Assembly: GCF_030272615.1 (NCBI RefSeq)
Contig: NC_081409.1
Span: 914,127,840 to 914,191,839, forward strand
Direction: 5' to 3'
DNA length: 64,000 bases
Source: Cryptomeria japonica
Lineage: Eukaryota; Streptophyta; Pinopsida; Cupressales; Cupressaceae
The notes beneath the pieces are model-generated. The model was not told the origin of the DNA. It saw nothing but the letters and a program-made list of their open reading frames with translations, and made no database searches. A program made the position numbers and the translations under genes. Numbering within the stretch: position 1 is the first letter of the stretch; every line of letters starts with the position of its first letter. Positions 47,531 to 58,725 of the stretch are shown one piece after another.

Positions 47531-47578
47531 TTGAATCTTGGAAAAGGGTTTAACTGCCTAAAGAGAAAGATCTTATCA

Positions 47579-48931
47579 ATGGAAGGCTATAAACAATCTT
47601 GGAGAATTGTACATCTGCAAGAAGAGCTGGATCATGCTAATCAAGTGATTGCAGACATGCAAAGACAAATGCAAAAGTCTCTGCAAGTTAGAAGAAGATT
47701 GTCTAATGATTTGCAGGACTCTCAAGAGCTGGTGGAACAAATTGAGACATCATCTGAGAATAGTATGTCTGAAGAGACTGAAGAAATGATTGAAGTGTTG
47801 AAAGAAAAGAACAAAGCATTGACTAATCAACTAAAAGCAATGAAAAGAGAACATGAGCATTTCAGCACATAGATGACTGAAAATCTTAATGCATTGAGGA
47901 TAGCCAAGGATAAAGTAAGAGATCTAGAAAGAGAGAAACAACAACTTAAAGCATTAGTATCTGAAAAGAATGATGAAATCATAAGATTGACTGGGATTCA
48001 ACAAAATCTATTAGATCAATTGGGTTATGCACATCATGAAGCAAATCTGAAAGATGATGAGAATCAAGCATTGAAACTTGAAGTATCAAGGTTGACCGAT
48101 GAACTTGAAATAGAAAAGAAATCCAAAGAAACACTGAAGAAGAGTTATGAAGCATCAAAGATGTTGGATGAGCAATTGAATACAAGAATACCCAACAAAG
48201 ATGCAGGACTCGGTTACAAAGGAAAAGACTCTACCGAGAAGGGAATCTACACTACTAAGAGAGGAGAATCATCAAAGCAAGCTGGAAACAATAAGAACAT
48301 CAAAGGAAAGAAGCCTATTTGCAACTACTGTGGAAATCAAGGTTATACTGCCAACATGTGCCAAATCAGAAAAGGTAAGCAACCGAATGTCACTAAGTCC
48401 AATGGTTATTGTTACAATTGCAATAAATATGGTCACACATCTAACCAATGTAGGACAAAGTCTTCTAGCAATTATAAGAAGGCAAAATTCAAAGGGTTTT
48501 GTAAAAATTGCAATAGATATGGACACAGTACCGAGAAGTGTTGGTTTAAGCAAAAGAACTATATATGGTCTGCACACCGAGCAAATACTGGAAGCTACCA
48601 AACTCACATAGATCTTAACCGACCATATGCTGCAGTACCATGGGATTACAATACAAGGATATGGTGTGAATGTTGTGGAAGATATGGACATATAAGTGCC
48701 AACTGCTTTATAAGGTTTGGAATGAACAACCAAAGATGATGGAGAAATCCTAGTATGGCATGATTTCATTGTCCCAAAGTTGGACACTTGGATGGAGATT
48801 GTAGAGATCAACCTAGAGGAGACACTGAAGAAATAAAAGGCAAATTACAGATGATTTGGAAAAAGAAGGAAATCATGTCAAATGAAGAAAGCACCTTACC
48901 TACCGAGTTAGGTGCATCTATTCCAAATTAA
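47579..48931 (+). pseudogene. Coiled-coil Gag of E with five zinc knuckles
   Basis: Starts at ATG 47579 (MEGYKQSWRIVHLQEEL) and stays in one frame to TAA 48929-48931. The first two thirds are heptad-rich coiled coil, and no Retrotrans_gag or UBN2 capsid domain is recognisable. Knuckles begin at 48320 (CNYCGNQGYTANMC, His replaced by Thr), 48410 and 48500 (intact CX2CX4HX4C), 48665 (intact) and 48761, where TGA stands exactly where the first Cys is expected before FHCPKVGHLDGDC. Other stops are TAG 47870-47872 and TGA 48737-48739. RNA binding and packaging are the likely original role. Five knuckles is more than the usual one in copia Gag. Confidence 0.8.
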
Positions 48932-49497
48932 TCGGTAAAGGTATTAAGGGACTGCATTCTCTCAAGGTTAAATCTTAACAGTTCCTATTTTAGTATGTAC
49001 TTAATTCAAAATCTGCATAGCTAAGATGTACTAGTTAGTTTGAAATTCTATCAATGTCTTTTGGAGCACTATATAGGAAATCTGTCAAGTCGGTAACCAC
49101 AGGAAGCCCATCTAGTCGGTAAATGAAGGAAATCTAGCTACTCGGTTAAAGCGCAAAAAGGAGAGTAAATCGGTTTAGTGGAACAGAGTGCATTTAATGT
49201 TTTGACCTAACCTGCACGGAGCCCGATAAGGTATATTGTGTACTTAAAGCATTTACGCAGTCATTTTTCACATACCAAGTTTTCAAGAGAGCAGAGCAAA
49301 GCAATTCAAAGGTGATCAAACCTCCTCAGAAGCAAAATTCAAGGTATTTACATCAATCTCAACGCATTGTTAAGCTGGTTTACCGATCATATCAGTTGAG
49401 AATTTCTGCTTCATATTTGCTAAGAGGAAAATCGTCTGCCATTTGAAAGTCTTCAAACCCTAAGGATCTTTTGTTAATTTTTATCTAAGATCTACAA
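48932..49497 (+). other. Spacer between the two frames of E
   Basis: Non-coding. CAGTCGGTAAC and TCGGTAAAG-type motifs recur at about 48950 and 49085-49170. No domain seen. Confidence 0.5.
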
Positions 49498-52400
49498 ATG
49501 GTACCTAAGATCCAAGAGCCCGTTGTTGTTAAGAATGTTGAAAAGCCCTCACTAAAATACTCTCTAACTCCCAAAGTAGCATCAGAACCAGATGACAAAA
49601 CTGCATTCTCACTCATCCTAGATAGAGTTTTACTAGTTGAGGATGTCAGATTCTTCACCAAATGTCGTGTTGTAGAACTAGGTCATGTTGAAATCAAAGA
49701 CACCTATGATGAATTGTGCACCGATGGGAAATTGGATAGCAAGTATGAGCACATTAAGATCAAGGGATTGACTGAAGCCCTAACCTATCCTCGTGTCTTC
49801 AAACCCTAGTGGGTCAAGTTTGTTTTGAGTAGAGTTCACAATGATTTCAAGTGGTTAGAGGAGAAACCATTCAAAATCACCAAGGAAATCGTTTAGCTGA
49901 TCACCGGTTACCCTATTTTTGATCATGCTCGAGCTCAAAAGATGATATCACAAAAAGAATTGATCACCTTAACCGGAGTGGAATCCGATTGTAGAGGATT
50001 GAAACTGAATAATGTAACTAATGCAGAGCTAAAGTTTGCTATTAGAGTAATAGGTTATTGTTTCTTCCAATTGGCAAGGGAAAATAGTGTACCCTGTGCA
50101 GCAGTCGACTTAGCATACAAAATTGTGAAAAAGGGAATGAAAATTGATCTTTGAGAAGTATTGCTGAAAAACTTGTTTGAGAATCTGAACGCCATCAGGA
50201 AGCCGAAGAAGAACAACTCGGCCAATACACTGAAGTTTGGATCACTGTTAGTATGCATTTTTTTCTATTTTGAAAAATTCTTTCCAATTGTTGGTAAAGT
50301 AGTTTGGGAGCTACACTGACCAGTCACCCATCAAATCAATGACTTTATCAAACGTCTAGGTGACAACTTCAATGATATTATGGATGATTATTTTAGCGAG
50401 TTTCAAGAGAAGATGCATAATAGGTATAGAATTCCACCCCAACTAGTGGAAAAATACAAAGATGATATATGTTTTGAAGTAGACATCGACGACTGCTTGT
50501 GAATGTTGTGGAACCAAGAACTCAATCTTTACCGCCTATGGGTTATGAGATTGACTTTGACATCACACAACAACAGATAGACACCTTTCTTACATTACCA
50601 AGGCATGCTACCGAGCTAAGGTATGGAACATATGAAGAAGTGAAAGAGAAAGTAAAGATGAGCATTGTAGTACCAAAAGCTACAAGAAAAGCAACAAAGA
50701 TGATCAAGGCACTATCAGAGAAATTTGGAGAAGGTTCTTTCTCCACACTTGTCAAGGGCACACTAGTAATCACTGAAGAGGAATCAGAAGCCCAAGACGC
50801 TTCTATTACATTAAGCACCAAGCTGCCTAAAGGGAAAGTTCTGAAGAGGAAGAAACATGACACATCAAAGGCATCACTGACTCCCTCAGTGAAGCGTCCA
50901 AACACAAGATCATCTGCAGTGTCACCGAGTAAGAAACCAAAGACTGTTGTTGTTCCTAAGGTAACAAAGACCTATAAGAAATATACTTGGAGACTCATTT
51001 TGACTAAAGAGTCCAGTGACACAGAGTCTGAAGATGCTAACAAATTTCAGATTGTTAAGAGTAAAAAATAAAATGTACATAGTGTTGAAAACTTTTGTGC
51101 TAGTCTAAAGCAATATGGTGGATTTGGATCATTCAGATTTGTCAAGTATGAAACCAGATCTGATGATGAAAAGAGACAAATTGAAGAAGTTGTCATCTGC
51201 ACACTTCAGAAATTCCGATTGGTCCCATTGGAAGTATCTAACTCTCTTCCAAAAGAATTATATTTGCATATTGATAACAGGTGGAAATATGCAATGGACT
51301 TAGAGAAACAGATTAGAGAAAGAAGTCTGGTACATCTCTTTCCAGACATGTCGGTAGTTGAAATAAATGAAAATCTGAAAACCTACCACACAAATTTCCT
51401 CATCAAACAAAGAGCCTTAAAATTGATGAATGGTCTGTATATTGAAGTGGAGAATGAGACAAAAGAAAAGTGGCAGGAAATCTTTCGAATCAAGACCGTT
51501 GGTGAGCAAGGTTAAGTAGAAATAGTTGATGTCACTGAGCAAGATCCTAATGTCACCGAGCGAGACCCTGCTGACACCATACAAATTGATGAAGACATCA
51601 TGGACACCGAGGCACCTAAATAGGAAATGATAGAAGGCAATGCATATGCAAAACTGGTATCCAGTGAGTTAGTTTTGGAACAAGTTCAGCCCTATCCTCC
51701 AATCACTTAGTCTACTGCAACCGAGGCCCCTCAAGATACTGAACAAGGTGCAGAGGTTCACAAGTCTACAAAAGGAGAAGCTACTCCTCAGGCCACCAGG
51801 GAACAGACCTCTCAGGATCCTTCTAACACTGAAAATATTGCAACTGTGACCCCAAGCACCGAACCACCGAAGGACTTAGCAGAAGCTAAAGAAACCAACA
51901 AAAGTGTTGCCTCCATCGAGCAACCTACTGAGGATCTGCAAGCCTCCCAAGCTATTGTATTAATTCAATCGGCAAAATCTAAAGAAAAGAAGATGAAAAA
52001 GCATAGTTTCAAGGTAGATTTATCGAAACCAATACTGTTGCCCAATGTAGACATCTCCAAATTAAAAGGGCAAGCACTCATTGAATTCGGTGAACTATGC
52101 AAAGCAAAGGCCGAATAGGAAAAACAAATGGCCATACAAAAGAAAAATAAAGTACTTCAGAAGGTAAAGACACTATTAACAGATATGCTACCTGCAACTA
52201 CAATGTCAACAGATGCAGCCATCCATATTCAACTGGATGAACTCCTCAATCAGATAGAGACATCTGGAGTAGATTCATCTAAATATTTGAGCAAGTTAAA
52301 GGACAAAGAGCTCACTGCAAAAATGATTGAAGAGGTACAGAAAGCTATTGCTATTGGCAAAGTTAAAATTGTCAAATTTATTGTTGAGTTGTCCCCTCAA

Positions 52401-52868
52401 CTCAAGCACATTTTTTATTTATTTCGGAAACTCTGTACATTCTCTTTATTCATTAAAGATATCAAAAATAAAATAGAAGCAATTGAGAAAGAGATCAGTG
52501 ATCTCTCAAATAAGTTGACCACAGAGCCCAATTTTGTTCATAATTTTTATACAAAGTTACAAAAGCTCATGGCTCAATAATTGGAACTCAGGAATGAAGA
52601 GCACAAAATAAGGATGGACATTATGACTCTTCAAACCTTATTCATTCCACACTTGTCCTCTATCCAAGAACAGATCAACCGAGCCACCTACCTATCTACT
52701 ACACAAGAGGGAAGCACATTAGATGGCTTAATTTCCCTCTTAGCTGATATTCAAGCACAAAATTCTTTAATAGACAGTGTAAAGAATGCCCTTTCTGTCA
52801 CACTCACTGATGCAAGGACAAAGTATAAATCCATTTTTGACCAGTTGCCTCCACCAAACGGTAACTAA
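49498..52868 (+). pseudogene. Unknown second reading frame of E
   Basis: About 1120 codons from ATG 49498 (MVPKIQEPVVVKNVEK) to TAA 52866-52868, with one frame change near 50490 and about ten in-frame stops. The N-terminal part (to about 50490) is globular: landmarks KPFKITKEI, LITGYPIFDH, VIGYCFFQLA and a FYFEKFFPIVG segment. It is followed by a basic and acidic disordered region (KKPKTVVVPK, SSDTESED) and a long Lys/Glu-rich, probably coiled-coil C-terminal half ending QLPPPNGN. It is not a polymerase, protease or integrase. The N-terminal part resembles G's frame at 57427-58466. Function unknown. Confidence 0.65.
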
Positions 52869-53222
52869 ATTTTGATGTTTGTCAAAAAGGGGGAGTATAG
52901 TATTAAAGTATACAGAGGGGAGTGTAGTATACATGGGGAGTATACCGAGTAGAGTATCCAAGAGCAATATACCAAGCAGTGAATAGAGCAGTGATTACCA
53001 TGCAGTAATCAAAGAGCAAAGAACAAGTGCAGCACATAGAACATTGATCACCGAGCATGCAAAATCAGAGTTATGTACAGTATATTGATAAGGGGAGTAT
53101 ATCCGAATATACTATTTCATTGACAAATGTATATACTGACAGTTTAGTCAAATTTTGCAAGTATGTAGATTTTTGAATTATAACTTTGAAAGTAGTTTTT
53201 GTCAAACATCTCAACTAATGTC
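52869..53222 (+). other. 3' region of E with a second polypurine tract
   Basis: Begins with TTTGTCAAAAAGGGGGAG (purine run 52884-52895), typical of the copia tract that normally touches the LTR, but the LTR starts 340 bases later. Repeats of GGGGAGTATA follow (52910-52945 and 53095). Possibly an ancestral tract displaced by inserted or duplicated sequence. Confidence 0.55.
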
Positions 53223-53233
53223 AAAACGGGGGA
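53223..53233 (+). other. Polypurine tract of E next to the 3' LTR
   Basis: AAAACGGGGGA, with a C interrupting the purine run, followed by the LTR start TGTTACT at 53235. Compare the clean copy at 52884-52895. Confidence 0.7.
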
Positions 53234-53234
53234 T

Positions 53235-54446
53235 TGTTACTACTTACTAAGATTGTCATTAGTCTTATGTTCAAAGTTATTCTATATATTCTAGTTGGTT
53301 ACTACTACCGAATCATTCAGTCGGTAAGCACAGTGCAGTCGGTTATAGAAGAAACTAGTCTCAGAGCTTAGTGTACACCGAGCTGTCTACCGAGTAACAC
53401 TCTATGTCTACCGAGCAGTAAGAATGATATACTGAGTTGATATACACCGAGTGAAATGTGTTACCAGATTCACTGAACCTGGACATGTATGGGAAACGTG
53501 TTACAAAGATCGAGGAACAAGTAACCGTTATCACATTGGTAATTGCACTTAAAGATTGTGTATGATTTTGAGGTCATCTGACCAATGAAATATTTTGCAT
53601 GGTTATTCATTCGAGAAATCATGTTTGTAAGATTGAAGCATGGACTAGATCACCGACATAAGAGATCTATTTATACAACATGAATTCAGGATTAGATATA
53701 TGTGCAAGCATGTGTGTGCATGTGTGTATGAAGCAAGGCTTGTATGAAAAAGTAAAATCATGAGAAATTACAAAGTATTATGACTGTTATAGTTGACAGA
53801 GAAACACAGAGGTCACCGAGAGGGATTTCAAAAAACAGTCAAGGAACATAGTAAATAGAAGGGTTTACCGAGTTAATATATTGATTACTGAGGTATGCTA
53901 TAAGCAAGGTAATATCATTTTGAGCACATAGAATCTGCTATAACATTCCAGATGTAAAGTTGAAGATATTTTGTAAATATTTGATTGTAATATTTTGAGT
54001 TGTAAGAAAAACCTCTAACAAGGTAAAAGACTCTAACTAAGTCTATAAATTGTAAAGCCTCTAACCAGGTGCAACATTTAGAATAAGTGTTGTAAAATCC
54101 TTTAGCAAGGTAGATCTAACAGATCTTGATACTCCTAATAGGGTAAGCTATCAGAAATAGCTAAACATGTAGCTCTAACTGAGCAACCTTTATTATTGCA
54201 GTAGTGAAGTTGTGGGTGTCATCCCCACCTCAGTTTTTCTCTCTAACCAAGAGTTTCTGCGTAACCAAAATATATGTGTTATGGAGTGAATCATGTATGA
54301 TTGTCATTTATTTGTTTTAGCATTATATTATGTTACAACACTATTCAGTTTATGCTTAACAATAAAGTTATTATTGAAGAAAAGTTTTGAAGTACTGATT
54401 CACCCCTCCCCTCTTAGTACATTAGCTTTCCATATTGGGCCTAACA
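53235..54446 (+). repeat. 3' LTR of E
   Basis: 1212 bases, TGTTACTACTT to GGGCCTAACA. Confidence 0.88.
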
Positions 54447-54451
54447 CATCT
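54447..54451. repeat. Target-site duplication of E (right)
   Basis: CATCT matches 46299-46303. Confidence 0.75.
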
Positions 54452-54496
54452 AGTCAAATATCGAGTTTCTCAGCAAGATCAAGAACATAAAAAAAT

Positions 54497-54636
54497 GCAA
54501 TTTTGAACTTGACGGGTCAGGTCTGTATATCATTATGACAACATATGGATTAGGAACATATCAGCTAGCAACTCCCGAGGGTGGACCATTTGAAGATCCA
54601 ATCTCTGCACCTGATTATTTCAGGGAATTTCTTTAA
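54497..54636 (+). pseudogene. Integrase C-terminal remnant of C
   Basis: About 46 residues ending at TAA 54634-54636. GLYIIMTTYGLGTYQLAT and FEDPIS match the end of A's integrase (GPYVVTAVFGSGAYQLAT and LADPIN). Nothing of RT, RNase H or the integrase core precedes it, so C lost about 4 kb of pol or never had it. The host element is C, because D and E lie before it. Confidence 0.75.
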
Positions 54637-56587
54637 AAGATCCTAAAAAAATACAAAAAAAAAAGAGAAAAAGATCCTGAAAAAATACAAAAAAATTAGT
54701 AAAAGATCCTGAAAAATACAAAAAAATGAGAAGAAGATGTTGAAAAAATCGTCACTTTGGTGAAAACTTGGTAAACAGGCACCTTGTGACACAAAAAAAG
54801 GTGAAAAATAAAAAAAAGTAAAGAAAAATAAATTCGTCCACTGGTGAAAACCTAGCAAACAGGTGTCTTGGGCAAGTACCATGGTGAAAACCGGGCAACA
54901 GGCGCCATGTGTAGAGGTTTCTCTTCTCCTTCCTTCAATAATCTATTTGATCATGCCCTATCCGTATCTACCTTCCCATTTTATAATAGCCTTTCCACCC
55001 CCACCATAGCTTGTTGATTGTTTGTTTGCATACCCTGCATGCAATGCTTCTCTTGCGTACTACACTAGTCTTATTCCTCACTGGAGCATCTCCTCAACCT
55101 TAAGAGTGGGTTGGGATAGTTGGCATCTCACAGTCGGAGGAACAATCTTCTAAAATGTCCTGAAAAATTCTTAAAAATCATAAAATGTCTTGAAAAAATC
55201 ATAAAAATCATAAAATGTCCTGAAAAAATCATAAAAATCATAAAATGTCCTAAAAAAATCTAAAAAATCATAAAATGTCCTAAAAAAATCTAAAAAATCA
55301 TAAAATGGCCTGAAAAAAATCATAAAATGTCCAGAAAAAATCTTAAAAATCATAAAATGTCTTGAAAAAATCATAACAAGTGCTGAAAAAACCCTAAAAA
55401 TTAAAACATTTATAAAACCCTAAAAATCATAAAAATCCAAAAACATGTAATAAACATTGCGATGACACAAACACTTCAAACAAGCATGCAACTTTGGAAC
55501 TTCAACGAACTCATGACATGGCAAGATTACTATTGAGCAAACATAACAACATCTGATCGACTTATTAAAACCAAACACATTAACTGTGAACCAAAAAAAT
55601 TCGGCATGAAACATATTGTTTGCTTTTTTTCTTATTTTCTTTTGGTTGTTTATAATTTTGTTTTTTTTGGTGACATGTCTTTTAGCTTTTCCAGGATGTC
55701 TCTAACTAGAGATTTTATCTCCATGATGTCTTTGACTAGAAAGGTGAGGATGGAGCATGTTCCCCTGTTTGCTGCTTGTGGATTGTTCCTTAGTAATATG
55801 ATGACTTGTCTTAGGACGTGATCATTTAAGATCATAATAGTCTGATGCAAACTAAGGCAATCCTTCTTGTCTGATGTGTTTTCTTTCACGGAATTTTAAT
55901 GATGATTCATTTGGGTTTTATTTGTATCTAGATGAGTTTTTTCATTTGCCATAATAAGCTTGATGGTGACTTTAGCACTTCAAAAGAACAAGAATTCTCA
56001 TCATTTTAATATCCATCTTTCTCATTACTCATTCTTCTTTCTCATCATTTTTCTGTTTTCATCACCCCTTTTCATCTCTCTTTTTCATCATTTTTTTTCT
56101 TCATCTTCTTCAATCTTTTCAATGCAGTAAGATCAATCAAATGCTTTATCCAACTGATGCATGTATCTAAATCTTCAATCACTTTATCAATCAACTTGCT
56201 TTCCTCAATCTCAATTCCCCCTAGGTTAATCAATCAATCATTAGATCACCTTATCTTGCGCTATCATCAATCCGTATCAACTTAATCAACTCAATCAACT
56301 TAATCAGCTTATCAACCTAGCTATACTGTTCATTTCAATCAATTTTTTAGTTACGCCTCATCAACTGTGCATTTCCATCAAATGTACATCTCAACTTAAT
56401 CACTTGCACAATATCAATCATCCAATCTTCTCTCCTGCAATCTATCAAGAGATCAATTTCCATCTGTCTGTTTGATCAATCTCTTGAGGGGGCATAACCA
56501 ATCAATCATCATCCTTACCAGGATATCTCTGAGGCATGTATTGGTTGATCATTTTATTTGAAACAACGTGACAGGTTGCATTGTCTC
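54637..56587 (+). other. 3' non-coding region of C
   Basis: Short repeats of GATCCTGAAAAAATAC (54640-54730), three copies of a GTGAAAACC..CAACAGGCGCC-like unit (54757, 54843, 54878), the ATAAAATGTCC array (55150-55450) and pyrimidine-rich sequence (55990-56560). The second unit also occurs, reverse-complemented, in A near 5650-5720. No domain seen. Confidence 0.6.
55150..55450. repeat. AAAATCATAAAATGTCC array in C
   Basis: About eight units of ATCATAAAATGTCCTGAAAA. It is the reverse complement of the T-rich repeats in A and D. Confidence 0.8.
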
Positions 56588-56601
56588 AAAGAGGGGCAAA
56601 A
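56588..56601 (+). other. Polypurine tract of C
   Basis: CAAAGAGGGGCAAA directly before the LTR start TGTAGACAC, identical to A and D. Confidence 0.85.
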
Positions 56602-57421
56602 TGTAGACACATAAAATATTTCATCAAATTTATCCTCATTTAACTTCAAATTTGCTCCAACCATCGGGTAGATCCATAATCTGTTTCATCATTTCATTAT
56701 TATCCATTATTCATATTTTCTTTTTCATATATCATAATATATGCATTATTCCATTCTTCATTATATTATTATCATTCATATTATTCATCCACTAAATTTA
56801 TTAAATAAACATTGCATTATATTCATTTATCCACCTTCATTCATTCACCTTATATACATTTTCCCCATTTATTTAATAAAAAAACCCTTTAATATTCCCT
56901 CCAACCACTTACCACTTACCACTTATTGTTACCATATATCCTCTCTCCTTACCACTTATCCTTCCTATACCACTAATCTCTCATTATCCCATATTCACCC
57001 CGATGCCTAATTTCTCCTTGAGAACATCTATAAAAAACAAGCCTCTCTCTCATTTTTCCATCCATTATCTTGACATATTGAGTGCATATCTGTTATCTTT
57101 GCAAGCATTAATCTTTAATCATTTGCATCTTTATTTTCTCATATTCTAGCTTTTATATCATTTTCTTGCATTCACAAATATCCATTTCCTCATAGTCTTT
57201 TGCATAAGTGCTTATGAGAGCAATAATTTTAAATGTAAAATCTTGAGAAATAGGAGGGCGATGGAGTTAGATTTTAAGTTGCAAGCATATGCTTTGATAG
57301 TAGACAATTGTGTTTTTCATTTTTCAGCTTGCATGTGTGTGTTTATTGCAGGAACTCCATTGTTGGGTGTTGGAATGCTTCCGAATCTGAGATTTTGATA
57401 AGCATATTTCCTCCATCTACA
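56602..57421 (+). repeat. 3' LTR of C
   Basis: 820 bases, TGTAGACACATAAAA to CTCCATCTACA. TATA box CTATAAAAAA at 57028-57037. Many differences from the 5' LTR show age. Confidence 0.85.
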
Positions 57422-57426
57422 CCTTA
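57422..57426. repeat. Target-site duplication of element C (right)
   Basis: CCTTA matches 21035-21039. Confidence 0.85.
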
Positions 57427-58466
57427 ATCTCATTAAAGATCCACTTAAAAATATTAAAGGTATCCACAGCCCCATCTCTAGCTAAAGTCATAACATCAGT
57501 AACAATATCCTTCTCAGAACAAAGCAAATGCAAAGAAGGGTCAAGAGAGATCGGGAAGGGTTGGTGATTCTCAAAGTTTTGCACAGGTGGAGGCTCACTA
57601 GAAGTAGAGGGAGAATAAATCTTACCCTGGCTGTGAGCATTATCAAATGAAGCACCAACAAGATTAGGATCAGTTTGAAGATTACCAACAGGGGGGGAGC
57701 TGGAGCTTCGATGGTTTTTAGATTTAGGGCTCCTAACAACACTAGCTTTCCCCTTATTTTTAGGGGTGGCAGTAGAGGGGGAGAAGTCTTCATCATCAAT
57801 CTTGGTATGGTGCTCATCCTCCAAGGACTGAGAATCCTCCGAGTCAGAATTAACCTCATGGAGAGAGGATGTCACAAGTGGGAAATATTTGACATGATCA
57901 AAGATAAGAAGGATAAGTCCTTCATGTAAAACTTGGTTTTTGACAGGATCCTTCTTGTGATCAGCAATGCTAGCATTTAAAGAGCTCACAAGAAAGAAGG
58001 GAAAGGGAATTCTCACCTTATGTTGGAAATGGTTTAGGAGTGCAAAATGGTAGGCAAAATCTCTAGTATACCACCCATCAAGAGTGACATACTCCATAAT
58101 CACCTTCAGGACATCACCCCAAATAGACTTAATCTTTACCGTATTGTAGCTAGTAGTCCCATCTCTCACCAAATCTCTCTTCTCCTTCTCCTGTTTAGGG
58201 AAGAGTTTCACTACCTCCCAGGAGAATTTTTTGTCTTTGTAGAACTTAGCTCCTTCGGTAGAGAGGCCAGTGATCTTAGCAATGACGTCCTCATTGATGG
58301 CAATATCTCTTCTAAAAAGGTTTACAGAGCCCTTATTATAATTTTTGACAAAACCTTTCGTAACCTTAGCTTTAACCCCATGTAATTTCTCAATATAGGT
58401 GGTGAAACCACCTTTCTCCAAAATTCTCTAAATTGTTTTATTATTTTTCAGCATTGTACAATCCAT
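57427..58466 (-). pseudogene. N-terminal part of G's unknown protein
   Basis: Frame from ATG 58466 (MDCTMLKNNKTI), with TAG at 58430-58428, then open for about 330 residues to C's edge. The globular N-terminal part has RRDIAINEDVIAKITGL, a region DGWYTRDFAYHFALLNHF and a LILLIFDHVKYFP segment. Acidic and basic low-complexity sequence follows (DSEDSQSLEDE, then KNKGKASVVRSPKSK). The coiled-coil end lies beyond C at 20535-21034. It resembles the N-terminal part of E's second frame in motif order. It lies 260 bases downstream of the LINE polymerase on the same strand. Function unknown. Confidence 0.6.
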
Positions 58467-58725
58467 GGACTCCACACGCTTCAAATACCCCCCCATATTA
58501 TCACAACAATTGTGCTCAAAAACCAGTCTATAAATAACGAAAAACACTTTTCTGTGAATGCAATTTGATCCCAAACGCACCTAGAAAATGTGCAGGAAGA
58601 AGGCACAAGAAGAACAATTAATTCCCAAGAAGTGTCCTTCACACGCCATGCACAAATCATACTAATTACAATAAATCTCCAGGTCGACTTAAAAATTATC
58701 ATTATAATCATTACAAATTAGTTTA
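58467..58725 (-). other. Spacer between the LINE frame and G's frame
   Basis: About 260 bases with no coding domain. There is no poly-A stretch on the minus strand that would mark the end of a LINE before G's frame begins. Confidence 0.5.

Larger units (their letters stand above)
46304..54446 (+). mobile_element. Element E: polymerase-less copia-type element
   Basis: An 8.1-kb insertion in C with 1212-base LTRs (46305-47516 and 53235-54446), target CATCT and a perfect initiator tRNA-Met primer site. It encodes a coiled-coil, zinc-knuckle gag (47579-48931) and a long second frame of unknown type (49498-52868). There is no protease, integrase, RT or RNase H, so it is non-autonomous. The left LTR starts CATTACT where the right has TGTTACT, so the terminal TG has mutated. 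LTRs look about 98% identical by eye. Confidence 0.85.
21040..57421 (+). mobile_element. Element C: old gypsy element split by B, F, D and E
   Basis: Its 5' LTR begins TGTAGACACATAAAA at 21040 and its 3' LTR begins the same way at 56602. Target copies are CCTTA on both sides. Removing B, D and E leaves about 10 kb: 5' LTR (21040-21081 plus 29001-29776), leader with solo LTR F, gag (32718-34250), protease (34260-35497), a short stretch (45686-46303), an integrase tail (54497-54636), a 3' non-coding region and the 3' LTR. RT, RNase H and most of integrase are absent, so it was already internally deleted or non-autonomous. Stops and frameshifts are frequent, in line with age. Confidence 0.85.

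Noticed and set aside
46304-54446. Hidden RT or integrase in E
   Set aside because: I looked for YVDD-type, DDE and HHCC patterns in all frames between the two coding regions and found none.
55990-56560. A coding region in the pyrimidine-rich end of C
   Set aside because: No frame longer than chance and no domain; it precedes the polypurine tract as expected for 3' non-coding DNA.
57427-58466. A host gene
   Set aside because: It carries an in-frame TAG, continues beyond an insertion with stops, shows no introns or promoter, and resembles a frame inside element E.
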